In this document: in pieces, positions 16,690-25,539 of the stretch | Numbering within the stretch: the stretch's first letter is position 1 | Layout of the letters: each line of letters starts with the position of its first letter | Assembly (NCBI RefSeq): GCF_047553015.1 | Contig: NZ_CP180212.1 | Location: 434,001-498,000, forward strand | Length of the DNA stretch: 64,000 nucleotides | Reading direction: 5' to 3' | Origin: Carnobacterium_A sp047553015 | GTDB lineage: Bacteria > Bacillota > Bacilli > Lactobacillales > Carnobacteriaceae | The notes under the pieces: generated by a model | Told to the model about the DNA's origin: nothing | What the model saw: only the letters and a program-made list of their open reading frames with translations | Databases searched by the model: none | Position numbers and translations under genes: made by a program

Positions 16690-17631
16690 GTGGGGAAAAC
16701 AATAGGAGTGATTTTAGGTATTCTAGTCATTTTGTTGCTAATCGGATTAGGTGTTGCGGGAGAGTTCTTTTATCGCAAAGCCGTAGCCTTAAATGATAAA
16801 GCGTTTATCGGACAAGCGATTGTTGCGGGTGTTTATCCGCTGGATGATCCGTGGAGAATGGAGCGAATGTGGTACGAGAACGCCAATCGTGAGATTCTTA
16901 CGATTCGATCAACGGATAACTTGATCTTATCAGCAATTTATTTAGCAGAAAATCCAGATTCTAAAAAGGTAGCGCTATTAGCTCATGGCTATACGGGCAA
17001 TTTGAAAGAGATGGCTCCGTATGCTAAATTGTATGCTGAAATGGGCTTCAATGTTCTTGTGCCAGATGCTAGAGGACATGGCGAAAGTGAAGGGAATTAT
17101 ATTGGATTTGGTTGGCATGAGCGAAAAGATTATTTGCAATGGATTGAATTGATGATTGAAAAGAGTGGTAAAGACGCTGAAATAGCTTTATTCGGTATTA
17201 GCATGGGTGGTGCAACAGTGATGAATGTTAGTGGTGAACACTTACCTACTAATGTTAAAGTTATTGTGGAAGACTGTGGGTATAGTTCTGTAACAGGTGA
17301 ATTAGCTCATCAGTTGAAAGAAATGTACCACTTACCTGCTTTTCCTTTAGTGCCAATCACTAGTTTCATCACCAAAATCCGATCGAATTATTGGTTTAGT
17401 GAGGCGAGTAGTGTGAACCAAGTGAAGAAAAACAAGGTCCCCATGCTATTTATCCATGGGGAAAAGGATACATTTGTTCCAACAAAAATGCTTGATGAGG
17501 TATATGAAGCCAATGCGTCGTCTAAAAAAATGTACCTTTCACCACGTGCAGCACATGCAAAGTCTTATCAAGAAAATAAAGCAGACTATAAGCAAGTGGT
17601 ACAGGAATTTGTTTCTACCTATATTAGTTAA
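16690..17631 (+). CDS. Membrane-anchored alpha/beta hydrolase
   Basis: 313 aa starting at GTG 16690, which fits the AGGAG site 9 nt upstream; an overlapping ATG at 16688 is out of frame. The N-terminus is a single membrane segment (about residues 4-25), followed by an external or peripheral alpha/beta hydrolase fold: LLAHGYTGNLKEMAPYAKLY, then DARGHGESEGNY, nucleophile GISMGGA near 178, and the acid in FIHGEKDTFVP near 255 with the catalytic His in AAHAKSY. The nearest recognised type is the B. subtilis YqkD-like peptidase/esterase group. Substrate unknown. It ends at a bidirectional terminator shared with the convergent ABC operon. Confidence 0.85.
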   Translation: MGKTIGVILGILVILLLIGLGVAGEFFYRKAVALNDKAFIGQAIVAGVYPLDDPWRMERMWYENANREILTIRSTDNLILSAIYLAENPDSKKVALLAHGYTGNLKEMAPYAKLYAEMGFNVLVPDARGHGESEGNYIGFGWHERKDYLQWIELMIEKSGKDAEIALFGISMGGATVMNVSGEHLPTNVKVIVEDCGYSSVTGELAHQLKEMYHLPAFPLVPITSFITKIRSNYWFSEASSVNQVKKNKVPMLFIHGEKDTFVPTKMLDEVYEANASSKKMYLSPRAAHAKSYQENKADYKQVVQEFVSTYIS

Positions 17632-17649
17632 TCGAGAACAAATAAAAAA

Positions 17650-17687
17650 AATTTCAACCAAACATGTTGGTTGAAATCTTTTTTTAT
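17650..17687. terminator. Bidirectional terminator
   Basis: Palindrome ATTTCAACCAAACATG / ...TTGGTTGAAAT with T-runs on one side and A-runs on the other; it separates convergent transcripts. Confidence 0.9.
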
Positions 17688-18337
17688 ATTTGTACGCCTA
17701 ATTTCAATCGTTTGACTACACGAGATAAAGCAAAACAAATACTGAAATACAACAAAGCCATTGCAGCAAACATTGGAATAACATAGTTTGTGTTTTGACC
17801 GTAAATAATTTTAGCATTATGTGTAATCTCAGGAAGCGAGATGATGATAGCTAAGGACGTATCTTTAATTAGTGAAATGAATTGACTTAAAATAGGTGGA
17901 ACCATCGCTTTAAAGGCCTGTGGAATAATAAGATACAACAACGTTTGACTATACGTTAATCCAGTTGAAAGACCGGCTTCTGTTTGCCCTTTAGGTACGG
18001 AGTTTAGTCCAGCACGGATAATTTCAGAAAGCATAGCTGACTCAAAAATAGTCATGGCAGCAATCGCCGACCAAAAAATATCTAAGCGAATGCCAATTTG
18101 TGGCAAAGCAAAGTAGGTGAAAAAGATAATCAATAAAAGCGGTAAGTTTCGAATTAAGTCAATGAGTAACCCGACTAGCTTTGAAGCGACGGGGATCTTC
18201 AAGTAACGAACTAAGCCTAACAAACTGCCAATAATAAAACTGAAAATAATGGAAAGAACCGCAACTTCCACGGTAACTAGGAGTCCATCCAACAAGAAGC
18301 GGATGTTGACCCATGATAAAGCCTCTACAAAGTTCAA
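17684..18337 (-). CDS. Polar amino-acid ABC transporter permease
   Basis: 217-aa HisM/GlnP-type inner-membrane permease, four to five membrane segments. It carries the EAA-loop that docks the ATPase (ESAMLSEIIRAGLNSVPKGQTEAGLSTGL, about 99-127). It is the last gene of a four-gene minus-strand operon (ATPase, binding protein, permease, permease) and follows the sister permease by 15 nt. The two permeases probably form a heterodimer. Substrate is a polar or acidic amino acid, with glutamine or glutamate most likely from similarity to GlnM/GlnP systems; this is inferred. Confidence 0.92.
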   Translation of the reverse strand: MNFVEALSWVNIRFLLDGLLVTVEVAVLSIIFSFIIGSLLGLVRYLKIPVASKLVGLLIDLIRNLPLLLIIFFTYFALPQIGIRLDIFWSAIAAMTIFESAMLSEIIRAGLNSVPKGQTEAGLSTGLTYSQTLLYLIIPQAFKAMVPPILSQFISLIKDTSLAIIISLPEITHNAKIIYGQNTNYVIPMFAAMALLYFSICFALSRVVKRLKLGVQI

Positions 18338-18352
18338 ATGAATTTCCTCCTT

Positions 18353-19009
18353 CTACTCGTTACTCGCTAAGCGACGTTCAATGTGTGCCATTAAGTAAGT
18401 TAATGGCAAAGTAATAATTAAATACAAAAGACCGATTAAAATATAGGTATCAAATGTATTAAACGTTGTGCTTGCAATCAAGTCTCCTTGATACATTAAA
18501 TCAAGACCAGCTACCATAGCCAATACAGATGAATTTTTAACAAGATTGATAAATTGATTGCCAAGAGGCGGAATAACAATTTTAACCGCTTGAGGCAAAA
18601 CAATGTAGCGCATTGTTTGGCTATAGGTAAACCCAGTTGAAAGACCAGCTTCCATTTGTCCTTTTGGAACACTCAAAATACCTGCTCGGATGGTTTCAGC
18701 AATAAAAGCAGACGTGTAAATTGTCAATCCAATTGTTCCAGCTGTAAATCCATCAATTTGGAACCAATACAATGGAACAACAACATAGAAAAACATCACG
18801 ATAATCAGTAAAGGGATGTTTCTGAAAAACTCAACGTAAGCACTAGCTAATAATCTAATGACTTTATTTGTTGAGATTTGAAAGATAGCGAATAAGGTAC
18901 CGATTAGTAAACTAAAAAATAAGGCAATGACACTTGAATATAAGGTGAATGTAAACCCTTCAAGCAAAATACCTGAATTGTCATTGAAAATTTGAATCAT
19001 AGGTGACAC
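18353..19009 (-). CDS. Polar amino-acid ABC transporter permease
   Basis: 218-aa sister of the downstream permease and its probable dimer partner. The EAA loop is TSAFIAETIRAGILSVPKGQ (about 98-117) followed by MEAGLSTGFTY. The N-terminal membrane segments and the typical FFRNIPLLI sequence near residue 63 are present. The binding-protein gene lies 31 nt upstream. A GAGGTG ribosome site precedes the ATG. Confidence 0.92.
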   Translation of the reverse strand: MSPMIQIFNDNSGILLEGFTFTLYSSVIALFFSLLIGTLFAIFQISTNKVIRLLASAYVEFFRNIPLLIIVMFFYVVVPLYWFQIDGFTAGTIGLTIYTSAFIAETIRAGILSVPKGQMEAGLSTGFTYSQTMRYIVLPQAVKIVIPPLGNQFINLVKNSSVLAMVAGLDLMYQGDLIASTTFNTFDTYILIGLLYLIITLPLTYLMAHIERRLASNE

Positions 19010-19040
19010 CTCACTTTATCTATTGAAATAAGTACACTAA

Positions 19041-19841
19041 TTAATTTAATTTAGGAATCCATTTTGCGTAGATTTCATCGTAAATTCCATTCTCTTTAAT
19101 GGTTTGTAAAGCTGCATTAATCGTTTTAACAAAGGGCTCTTGTCCTTTATTGATAGCAATTCCATAAGGTTCATCCGTAAAGTTATCACCAGCTAAACGA
19201 TAGTCTGGATTTTTAGCAATGATACCTAATAGAATAGCATTATCCGTAGTCATGGCATCACCTTGGCCAGATTGCATCGCAGTAAAAGCTTCAGAATAAT
19301 TTTCTAATTCAAGAATCGTTGCATCAGGTGCATACTTTCTGATATTTACAGCAGAGGTAGAGCCTTTAACAGCTAAAACAGTTGTTTCACTAGTTAAGTC
19401 TTCAATACCTTGGATTGAGCTATTCATTGGAACGAGTAAGGCTTGTCCGGCAGCAAAGTAAACATCTGAAAAATCAACTTGTTTTTTACGTTCTTCGTTA
19501 ATGGTCATCGTAGCGATAATAACATCAATATTGCCATTCTTTAATAAGGGGATTCTTGTTTTCGATGTAACTTCAACAAAATGAGCATTCTGAGCATCAC
19601 CGGTAAGTTCTTTTGTTAAAGCTTTTGCGATATCAATATCAAATCCTTCAATTTCTGTTGTTTCAATGTTATATAATCCAAATAAACTTGTATCTACTTT
19701 CACTCCCCAAGTAATTTCTGGGTTTTCTTCTAGTCGGTCGTTAATATCTTCTGTAGACAAGCTTTTTGTGCCACAAGCTGCTAATAGAAGTATTGGAAAG
19801 AGTAAAAGGAGTAAAGTAGCTGGTTTAAACGTTTGTTTCAT
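19041..19841 (-). CDS. Amino-acid ABC transporter substrate-binding lipoprotein
   Basis: 266-aa extracytoplasmic binding protein of the SBP_bac_3 family. The lipoprotein signal ends with lipobox LAAC (Cys about 23). The mature part has the family's two-lobe layout: GFDIDIAKALTKEL near 63, the IIATMTINEERKKQVDFSDVY signature near 108-128, and the C-terminal PYGIAINKGQEPF. It captures the amino acid and hands it to the permease pair. It lies 19 nt after the ATPase gene and has a strong AAAGGAGG site. Confidence 0.93.
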   Translation of the reverse strand: MKQTFKPATLLLLLFPILLLAACGTKSLSTEDINDRLEENPEITWGVKVDTSLFGLYNIETTEIEGFDIDIAKALTKELTGDAQNAHFVEVTSKTRIPLLKNGNIDVIIATMTINEERKKQVDFSDVYFAAGQALLVPMNSSIQGIEDLTSETTVLAVKGSTSAVNIRKYAPDATILELENYSEAFTAMQSGQGDAMTTDNAILLGIIAKNPDYRLAGDNFTDEPYGIAINKGQEPFVKTINAALQTIKENGIYDEIYAKWIPKLN

Positions 19842-19860
19842 TTAAACACCCTCCTTTTGA

Positions 19861-20589
19861 TTAATGATTAATAATTTTGCTTAAAAATTGTTTGGCTCTT
19901 GGTTCTTGTGGATCTGCGTAAAAAGCAGCGGCTTCACGGTCTTCTAAGACTTGCCCGTCGGCCATAAAAATAACACGGTCAGCTACTTCACGAGCAAAGC
20001 CCATTTCGTGGGTAACGACAATCATCGTCATGCCTTCTTTAGCTAATTTTTTCATAACGTCTAACACATCTTCAATCGTTTCAGGATCAAGTGCACTTGT
20101 TGGTTCGTCAAATAGTAAAACGTTAGGATCCATTGCAAGCCCTCTAGCAATGGCAATCCGTTGTTGTTGCCCACCTGAAAGTTGAGAAGGATAAGAATCT
20201 TTTTTATCTAGCATATTGACCTTATCTAATAGCTTTTCAGCATTCTTTTGTGCTTCTTCTTTTGTTTGTTTCAATACTTTCATGGGTGCAAGCATGATAT
20301 TTTCTAACACTGTTTTATGAGGGTATAAGTTGAAGTGTTGGAAAACCATTCCGACATTTTTTCGGATTTTAGTGATGTTTGTTTTTTTATCATGAATATT
20401 GTATTCATTGATTGTCAAATCGCCTTTTGTAATGTCTTCTAGACCATTAATACAACGCAACATGGTACTTTTACCAGAACCAGATGGACCAATGACTACA
20501 ACGACTTCCCCTTTTTTGAAATGTAAATTAATGTTTTTTAATGCATGAAAGTCACCATAATATTTTTCAACATGTTTAAATTCAATCAT
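19861..20589 (-). CDS. Amino-acid ABC transporter ATP-binding protein
   Basis: ATPase of the transporter. ATG 20589 (MIEFKHVEKYYG) is chosen because AAGGAG lies 9 nt upstream; an in-frame TTG further up has no site. All ABC elements are visible in the 242 aa: Walker A GPSGSGKST (about 33-41), Q-loop VFQHFNLYPH, signature LSGGQQQR (about 135), Walker B VLLFDEPTSALD, and H-loop VVTHEMGF. The PHKTVLENIMLAP stretch is typical of GlnQ/HisP proteins. First gene of the operon, behind a long structured leader. Confidence 0.94.
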   Translation of the reverse strand: MIEFKHVEKYYGDFHALKNINLHFKKGEVVVVIGPSGSGKSTMLRCINGLEDITKGDLTINEYNIHDKKTNITKIRKNVGMVFQHFNLYPHKTVLENIMLAPMKVLKQTKEEAQKNAEKLLDKVNMLDKKDSYPSQLSGGQQQRIAIARGLAMDPNVLLFDEPTSALDPETIEDVLDVMKKLAKEGMTMIVVTHEMGFAREVADRVIFMADGQVLEDREAAAFYADPQEPRAKQFLSKIINH

Positions 20590-20619
20590 GTAGACACACT
20601 CCTTAATCAATTTGTGAAG

Positions 20620-20835
20620 ATAAATAAAGGAGGAAGACTAAGTGGGGATTCACCCTCCTCTTATGCTCCCTATCCTAAGATGAAACAGCTGTTTTAAAAA
20701 AAGTTAGACTAAAAAATCACTAAATAAAATAGCCATCAGCAGAGCTGGATAGCTTTTATCTTTTCAGATATACAGTTAAGGACGTACAAAAATAATCTAG
20801 TACAAAACGACATGATGTAGTCATCATACGCTGCA
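20620..20835 (-). promoter_or_regulatory. Structured 5' leader of the amino-acid ABC operon
   Basis: Three potential hairpins read on the minus strand: ATGATG-ACTA-CATCAT (20812-20829), AGCTATCCAGC/GCTGATGGCT followed by ATTTTATTT (20731-20757, terminator-like), and GGAGG...CCTCC followed by TTTATTT (20626-20665). This could be an attenuator. I could not match it to a known riboswitch or T-box. The rest of 20611-21092 shows no gene. Confidence 0.4.
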
Positions 20836-21044
20836 TTGTTCGCTTTCTGTTGGTTTAGTTAAGCTATGAACCCTAAGATTAGCATTAAACTAGTTGAATT
20901 GTAAATAAAAATTAACTGAAAGTTTTTTATAGCGGATAAGATTAATCGAAAAAACCTTTTATCTCTTAGGTTTGTGAGATAAAAATAAGGAAAAAAAGAA
21001 GAATTGGCTTTTTTTCTAAAATTCAAGCGAAATCTTATGAATAT

Positions 21045-21053
21045 TGGTATACT
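21045..21053 (+). promoter_or_regulatory. Extended -10 promoter of yunD
   Basis: TGGTATACT, an extended -10 element, lies 40 nt before the yunD start; no good -35 is seen. Confidence 0.55.
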
Positions 21054-21092
21054 GAAAGTATCTATATTTTAGAAAGAGAAGGTAAATAAGCT

Positions 21093-22475
21093 ATGGAACG
21101 TATTCATATTTATCATACCAATGATCTCCATTCTCATTTTGAAAATTGGCCAAGAATTTCTGCTTATCTTCGAGCTAAAAAAAAAGAAAAAATTCAGTTA
21201 AATGAACCGTGTTTTTTGTTTGATCTTGGAGACGCATGTGATCGAGTCCACCCTCTAACCGAGGCGACAAATGGGCAAGCAAATGTGACATTATTGAATG
21301 AAGTCCATTACGATGCAGTAACAATTGGAAACAATGAAGGCATTGGCAGTTCAAAAACAGAGCTGAATCAGTTATACGATGAAGCGAACTTTAACGTTAT
21401 TTTATCAAATGTTTTGGACAAGAAAACGGCTGCCTATCCAAAATTTACTCAACCTTTTGATATTTTACAAACAGAAACAGGACATAAAATCGGCTTATTT
21501 GCCTTAACAGCCCCTTTTCCAACTAGTTACGAACCAATTGGTTGGAAAGTAAAAGAAGCAGATGATGTGATACCCGATATGCTAGAGTTATTGACCCCTC
21601 TTGTGGATACGGTTATTCTATTGTCCCACTTAGGTATTCTTGAAGATCGAGAAATTGCTGAAAAATACCCAATGATAAAAGTCATCTTAGGCTCACATAC
21701 TCATCATTTATTGCCAGAAGGCGAACGAGTACGCAATACACTGTTAGCAGCAGCTGGAAAGTTTGGAAGATATGTTGGCCATGTAACTCTTGACGTCGAA
21801 GGGACTCGCTTAGTTTCCGCGCAAGCAACAGTCACAAAAACAAGCCAAATGCCAGCGGTTGATCGAGAAGAAGAGTTGATAAAAGGGTATGAACAGTTAG
21901 GTCATCAACTTCTAAACGAACAAGAAATTGCCTTTGTTCCTAAAGATTTATCTGTCAGTTGGCAAAAGAACTCTGATTTAGTTGAGATTGGTTTAGAGGC
22001 GCTTAAAGATTATGCTAAAACAGACGTAGCGATAGTGAATGCGGGTTTGTTCATGCAACCGATTAGTAAAGGGATTGTAACCAACGATGAGTTGCACCAA
22101 ATTTTACCGCACCCTATTAGAGTCATGCGCTGTACATTGAGTGGCAAAGAGTTGATTCGTTTAATGTACGAGATGAATAAAAATCATCTTTTCTTACGTA
22201 ATTTCCCAATTAAAGGGATGGGGTTTAGAGGCGAAATTTTTGGTGAGATTTGTTATAGTGGCATTCAGCTTGATGAAAAAACAGGCGAAGTGACTTGGCA
22301 AGATGAGCAAATCAAAGTAGAAGAAATGTATACTTTTGCTACGGTCGACCACTTTCTTTATATTCCATTTTTCCCGACGATAGAGTTGAAAGGAAAGAAT
22401 GAAGTGTTGTTTCCTTATTTTATCAGGAATGTTTTAGGACAGTATTTGCAAAAAGAATTTCCGATTAGACACTAA
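21093..22475 (+). CDS. yunD: Metallophosphatase / 5'-nucleotidase family protein (YunD-like)
   Basis: 460-aa cytoplasmic phosphoesterase. The N-terminal calcineurin-like domain has the metal motifs YHTNDLHSHF (about 7-16), FDLGDACD (about 44), GNNEG (about 85), SHLG (near 179) and GSHTHH (near 208). The C-terminal 5'-nucleotidase substrate domain follows (about 290-460, NAGLFMQPISKG). There is no signal peptide, unlike periplasmic UshA. B. subtilis YunD belongs with yut-type genes; here it heads yunD-yutD-yutF-TIGR01906, a conserved Firmicutes cluster. Substrate unproven. GAGAAGG provides the ribosome site. Confidence 0.88.
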   Translation: MERIHIYHTNDLHSHFENWPRISAYLRAKKKEKIQLNEPCFLFDLGDACDRVHPLTEATNGQANVTLLNEVHYDAVTIGNNEGIGSSKTELNQLYDEANFNVILSNVLDKKTAAYPKFTQPFDILQTETGHKIGLFALTAPFPTSYEPIGWKVKEADDVIPDMLELLTPLVDTVILLSHLGILEDREIAEKYPMIKVILGSHTHHLLPEGERVRNTLLAAAGKFGRYVGHVTLDVEGTRLVSAQATVTKTSQMPAVDREEELIKGYEQLGHQLLNEQEIAFVPKDLSVSWQKNSDLVEIGLEALKDYAKTDVAIVNAGLFMQPISKGIVTNDELHQILPHPIRVMRCTLSGKELIRLMYEMNKNHLFLRNFPIKGMGFRGEIFGEICYSGIQLDEKTGEVTWQDEQIKVEEMYTFATVDHFLYIPFFPTIELKGKNEVLFPYFIRNVLGQYLQKEFPIRH

Positions 22476-22521
22476 CGAATAAACGAAAAACAAATACCAA
22501 TAGAAAATGTAGGTGAAAAAG

Positions 22522-23406
22522 ATGCCAGAAAATGAAAGTGATCAAAGTGAACAGACAACTAAAATAGAAGAACAACCAGTAGAAAACAAGTCTAATGAAA
22601 AAACGGTTAAAGAAGAAGAACACAAAAAAATAAGAAAACAACCATCAAGAGAATCACATAGTAAAAAGCGTATCCCTTCTAGAAAACGCACAAGTGAAAG
22701 GAAAGAAACAATGGCATTGGGTTCAGCGTTGCAACTAGAATCAGAATTAACGGGTGAAAAAATAGAGCAGCTTGTTTATCGTATAGATGCAACGATGATA
22801 ACGATTGATGGAACAAAGTATGAAATTGTCAAAGACTACAAAGAGGCTTTTGATGGCGAGCGCTTAGGGGAAAGATACAGCGAGATTCTTGATAAATATG
22901 ACTATATTGTGGCGGACTGGGGATTTGAGCAATTACGCTTAAAAGGCTTTTACGACAATCGCAACCGAAAAGTTCCGCAAGACCAAAGGATTAATAATTT
23001 AGAAGACTATTTATATGAATACTGTAATTTTGGCTGTCCTTATTTTGTTGTCCAGCGGTTAGAAGTGAAAAAGAATAAGCCTAAGAACGAAGCAGTAGAA
23101 AAAATAGAAAAACCGATTAGAAGAAAAAGAAACCAAAAAAGTAAAAATGCAACGAATCAAAAACAAGAAATAAAAGAGCAAACACTACCAGCTGAAGTTG
23201 AAAAAGGAAAAAAACAAGTTTCTTCAAGGCCTAAAACAAAACCGAGACCAAAACGCGATTTTGTTAAAAAAGAAGTAAAGACAACGCCTATTGAGAAAAA
23301 ACAAGCGCAAGAAAGTGAAACGTTTAAACCAACGAATGAGACCAGTGGTAAGCGTCATTTCAGTATCCGACGCAAACCAAGTGAAACAGAACAAGAAAAA
23401 GAATAG
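22522..23406 (+). CDS. yutD: YutD family protein with long basic extensions (DUF1027)
   Basis: The core, about residues 65-185, is the YutD/DUF1027 domain: a YEIVKDYKEAFD segment, YSEILDKYDYIVADWGFEQLRLKGFY, and YEYCNFGCPYFVVQR. It is flanked by low-complexity Lys/Glu/Arg/Gln-rich tails on both ends (about 1-55 and 185-294), which are unusual in length compared with the roughly 100-aa B. subtilis protein and look disordered and nucleic-acid-like. Function of the family is unknown. I prefer ATG 22522 (AGGTGA six bases upstream) over GTG 22513. It lies between yunD and yutF and is probably cotranscribed. Confidence 0.85.
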   Translation: MPENESDQSEQTTKIEEQPVENKSNEKTVKEEEHKKIRKQPSRESHSKKRIPSRKRTSERKETMALGSALQLESELTGEKIEQLVYRIDATMITIDGTKYEIVKDYKEAFDGERLGERYSEILDKYDYIVADWGFEQLRLKGFYDNRNRKVPQDQRINNLEDYLYEYCNFGCPYFVVQRLEVKKNKPKNEAVEKIEKPIRRKRNQKSKNATNQKQEIKEQTLPAEVEKGKKQVSSRPKTKPRPKRDFVKKEVKTTPIEKKQAQESETFKPTNETSGKRHFSIRRKPSETEQEKE

Positions 23407-23423
23407 GAGTTGACGGAATAAGT

Positions 23424-24191
23424 ATGGATTACAAAGGCTATTTAATTGATTTAGATGGAACAATGTACAATGGAACAGAACCTATTCTTGCAGCAAAAAG
23501 ATTTATCAAACGATTACAAGATAAACACATCCCCTTTTTATTTGTTACGAATAATGCGACGCAAACACAAAAAGAAGTAAGAGACAATTTGCAAACAAAT
23601 TTTGATATAGTTGTAAAAGAAGAGCAGGTCTATACAAGTTCTTTGGCAACGGCTAAGTATATGAAAAAATTAAATAAAGGCAATAAAGTTTTTACTATTG
23701 GAGAAACAGGTTTAAAAGATGCTTTAGCTAAAGCCGATTTTATAGAAGACAAAGAAAATCCTGATTTCGTCGTTGTAGCTTTAGACCGTCAAGTGACGTA
23801 CACTGATTTTGAAATAGCAACGTTAGCTATTCAAAAAGGAGCTCAATTTATCGCGACAAATAAAGACACGAATAGACCAAGTGAAAAAGGCATGGTCCCC
23901 GGTGCCGGCTCATTAGTAGCATTGGTTGTTGCTGCAACTCGAGTAGAGCCTACATTTATTGGGAAACCTGAGTCGATTATTATGGATGAAGCAGTGGAAG
24001 TAATTGGATTGAAAAAAGAGGAAGTTGTCATGGTCGGTGATAATTACGAAACAGATATTTTAGCTGGTATTCAAAATAATATTGATACCCTACTGGTTTA
24101 TACTGGTTTTACGAAGCCAGAAGATTTAACAGTAGATATGAAAAAACCTACGCATAGTATCCGTTCGTTAGATGAGTGGACGATAAGATGA
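23424..24191 (+). CDS. yutF: HAD-superfamily sugar phosphatase, YutF/NagD-like (TIGR01457)
   Basis: 255-aa HAD phosphatase with cap type IIA. Motif I is LIDLDGTMYNG (nucleophile Asp10 and Asp12), motif II TNNATQ near residue 42, the Lys in FIGKPES near 180, and motif IV VMVGDNYETDILAG near 203. NagD-type enzymes dephosphorylate small phosphometabolites; B. subtilis YutF belongs here. Its stop overlaps the next gene's start by four bases (ATGA), pointing to translational coupling. Confidence 0.92.
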   Translation: MDYKGYLIDLDGTMYNGTEPILAAKRFIKRLQDKHIPFLFVTNNATQTQKEVRDNLQTNFDIVVKEEQVYTSSLATAKYMKKLNKGNKVFTIGETGLKDALAKADFIEDKENPDFVVVALDRQVTYTDFEIATLAIQKGAQFIATNKDTNRPSEKGMVPGAGSLVALVVAATRVEPTFIGKPESIIMDEAVEVIGLKKEEVVMVGDNYETDILAGIQNNIDTLLVYTGFTKPEDLTVDMKKPTHSIRSLDEWTIR

Positions 24192-24823
24192 AAAAGACAG
24201 CTAGTCACTTTTTTGGTTTAATCAGTTTGTTTTTATGTATTCTAACGTTAGCTATTGCCTTTACAATCAATTTCACTCCACTATATGCATTTGATGTTAC
24301 TTATTTTGCTATTCCTGAATCACTTGGCTTCAGCAAAGAAACGATTATGGATAACTACTCTATTTTATTGGACTACTTAAACAAGCCTTGGGTCTCAGAA
24401 TTAGTGATGCCAGACTTTCCTAGTTCAGAAGATGGTCTTTTTCATTTCTATGAAGTAAAGCGATTATTTTTATTAAATTATAGTGTAGCTAGTCTATCAA
24501 CAATCGGAACGTTCCTTTATTTGAGATACATTAAACGCACGAAACAGACATGGAAACTTATTCGCCCATTTCAATGGGGAATGATTATGCCCTTTGTTGT
24601 TTTAGTTATTGTAGCTTTAAATTTTGATGCCTTATTTATTGCCTTTCATGAATTGTTTTTTAACAATGATGCTTGGTTATTTAACCCTTCAACGGATCCT
24701 ATCATATTGGCTTTACCAGAAGCATTCTTTATGCATTGTTTTATTTTAGCTTTTTCTTTGATAGAGTTAGCGATGGCAATCGGCTATTTTACTACTAAAC
24801 GATTAGCCTTTAAAAAAAGATAA
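24188..24823 (+). CDS. TIGR01906 family integral membrane protein
   Basis: About 211 aa starting at the ATG that overlaps the yutF stop (ATGA). Four hydrophobic segments are visible: near residues 8-30, 100-115, 130-152 and 175-200. An extracytoplasmic region follows the first, with the family-typical NYSILLDYLNKPW and MPDFPSSEDGLFHFYEVKRLF. Members are Firmicutes membrane proteins of unknown function found next to yutF, as here. Ends at a strong terminator. Confidence 0.85.
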   Translation: MKKTASHFFGLISLFLCILTLAIAFTINFTPLYAFDVTYFAIPESLGFSKETIMDNYSILLDYLNKPWVSELVMPDFPSSEDGLFHFYEVKRLFLLNYSVASLSTIGTFLYLRYIKRTKQTWKLIRPFQWGMIMPFVVLVIVALNFDALFIAFHELFFNNDAWLFNPSTDPIILALPEAFFMHCFILAFSLIELAMAIGYFTTKRLAFKKR

Positions 24824-24825
24824 AA

Positions 24826-24874
24826 AAACAGTAAGCACCCTCTACCTTAAGAGGAGGTGCTTACTGTTTTTTTT
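24826..24874 (+). terminator. Terminator of the yunD-yutD-yutF cluster
   Basis: Long stem CAGTAAGCACC / GGTGCTTACTG, extended by CTCT/AGAG, followed by eight T. Confidence 0.92.
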
Positions 24875-24961
24875 GCAAAATGAATCTGATGCGAATGGTG
24901 TGTTAGGACTCTTTAGGTAAGAGTTCTTTCTTTTTTATCGTTAAATAGCGTTCGTCGCAGA

Positions 24962-25468
24962 TTATTTTACTAGGTCACTTTTTGATGGATTGGCGTGAGC
25001 TAGTCTACTTGCAGCTGCAGCTGCGATAGCTCCGACGATATCATCCATGAAAGTATGGATGTTATCTCCTTCATGACTATTTAGTTTAGCTAAAATACCG
25101 GGCTTTATTTTGTCGATATACCCATAATTTGTAAATCCAATTGACCCGTAGACATTAACGATTGACAGAGCTAAAATTTCATCAATTCCATAAAGTCCTT
25201 CATCATTTGAAATGATACTTTGCAAAGGCTCCATTAATTGGTTTTGCTCCGCTAGAATGTCTAATTGAATCCCTGTTAAAATGGTATTTTGAACTTCACG
25301 TTTAGATAAGACAGCTTCAACGTTAAGTAAACATTCTTCTTGAGTTAAGCCTTTTATATAAGGTGTTTGTAAAAATAAAACCAAATCTGCTATATCCGTT
25401 AATTCTACTCCACGTTCTTTAATCAAGCTAAGTGCCTTTTGATGCAATCCTTCACTTTCTTTTACCAT
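24962..25468 (-). CDS. Phosphatidylglycerophosphatase A family protein (YutG-like)
   Basis: 168-aa PgpA-related protein. ATG 25468 (MVKESEGLHQ) is chosen because AGGAGG lies 9 nt upstream; the longer frame has no site. It shows YGSIGFTNYGYIDKIKPG near 112-130 and the metal-binding FMDDIVGAIAAAAASRLAHA near the C-terminus, which are the landmarks of soluble Firmicutes YutG/PgpA-type proteins. In phospholipid synthesis PgpA removes the phosphate of PGP; for the short Gram-positive proteins this is not settled. Related to the cluster on the other strand by genus-level synteny (yut genes). Confidence 0.82.
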   Translation of the reverse strand: MVKESEGLHQKALSLIKERGVELTDIADLVLFLQTPYIKGLTQEECLLNVEAVLSKREVQNTILTGIQLDILAEQNQLMEPLQSIISNDEGLYGIDEILALSIVNVYGSIGFTNYGYIDKIKPGILAKLNSHEGDNIHTFMDDIVGAIAAAAASRLAHANPSKSDLVK

Positions 25469-25539
25469 GTGATAAAACCTCCTATAATCAGTAAATCCAT
25501 TATACCGTAACGAAAGGAAATAGTTGGACAAAGTGTCTT

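Noticed and set aside
20640..20665. T-box antiterminator in the ABC operon leader (AGGGTGAATCCCC on the minus strand)
   Set aside because: It resembles but does not match the AGGGTGGNACCGCG consensus, and no specifier stem is visible.
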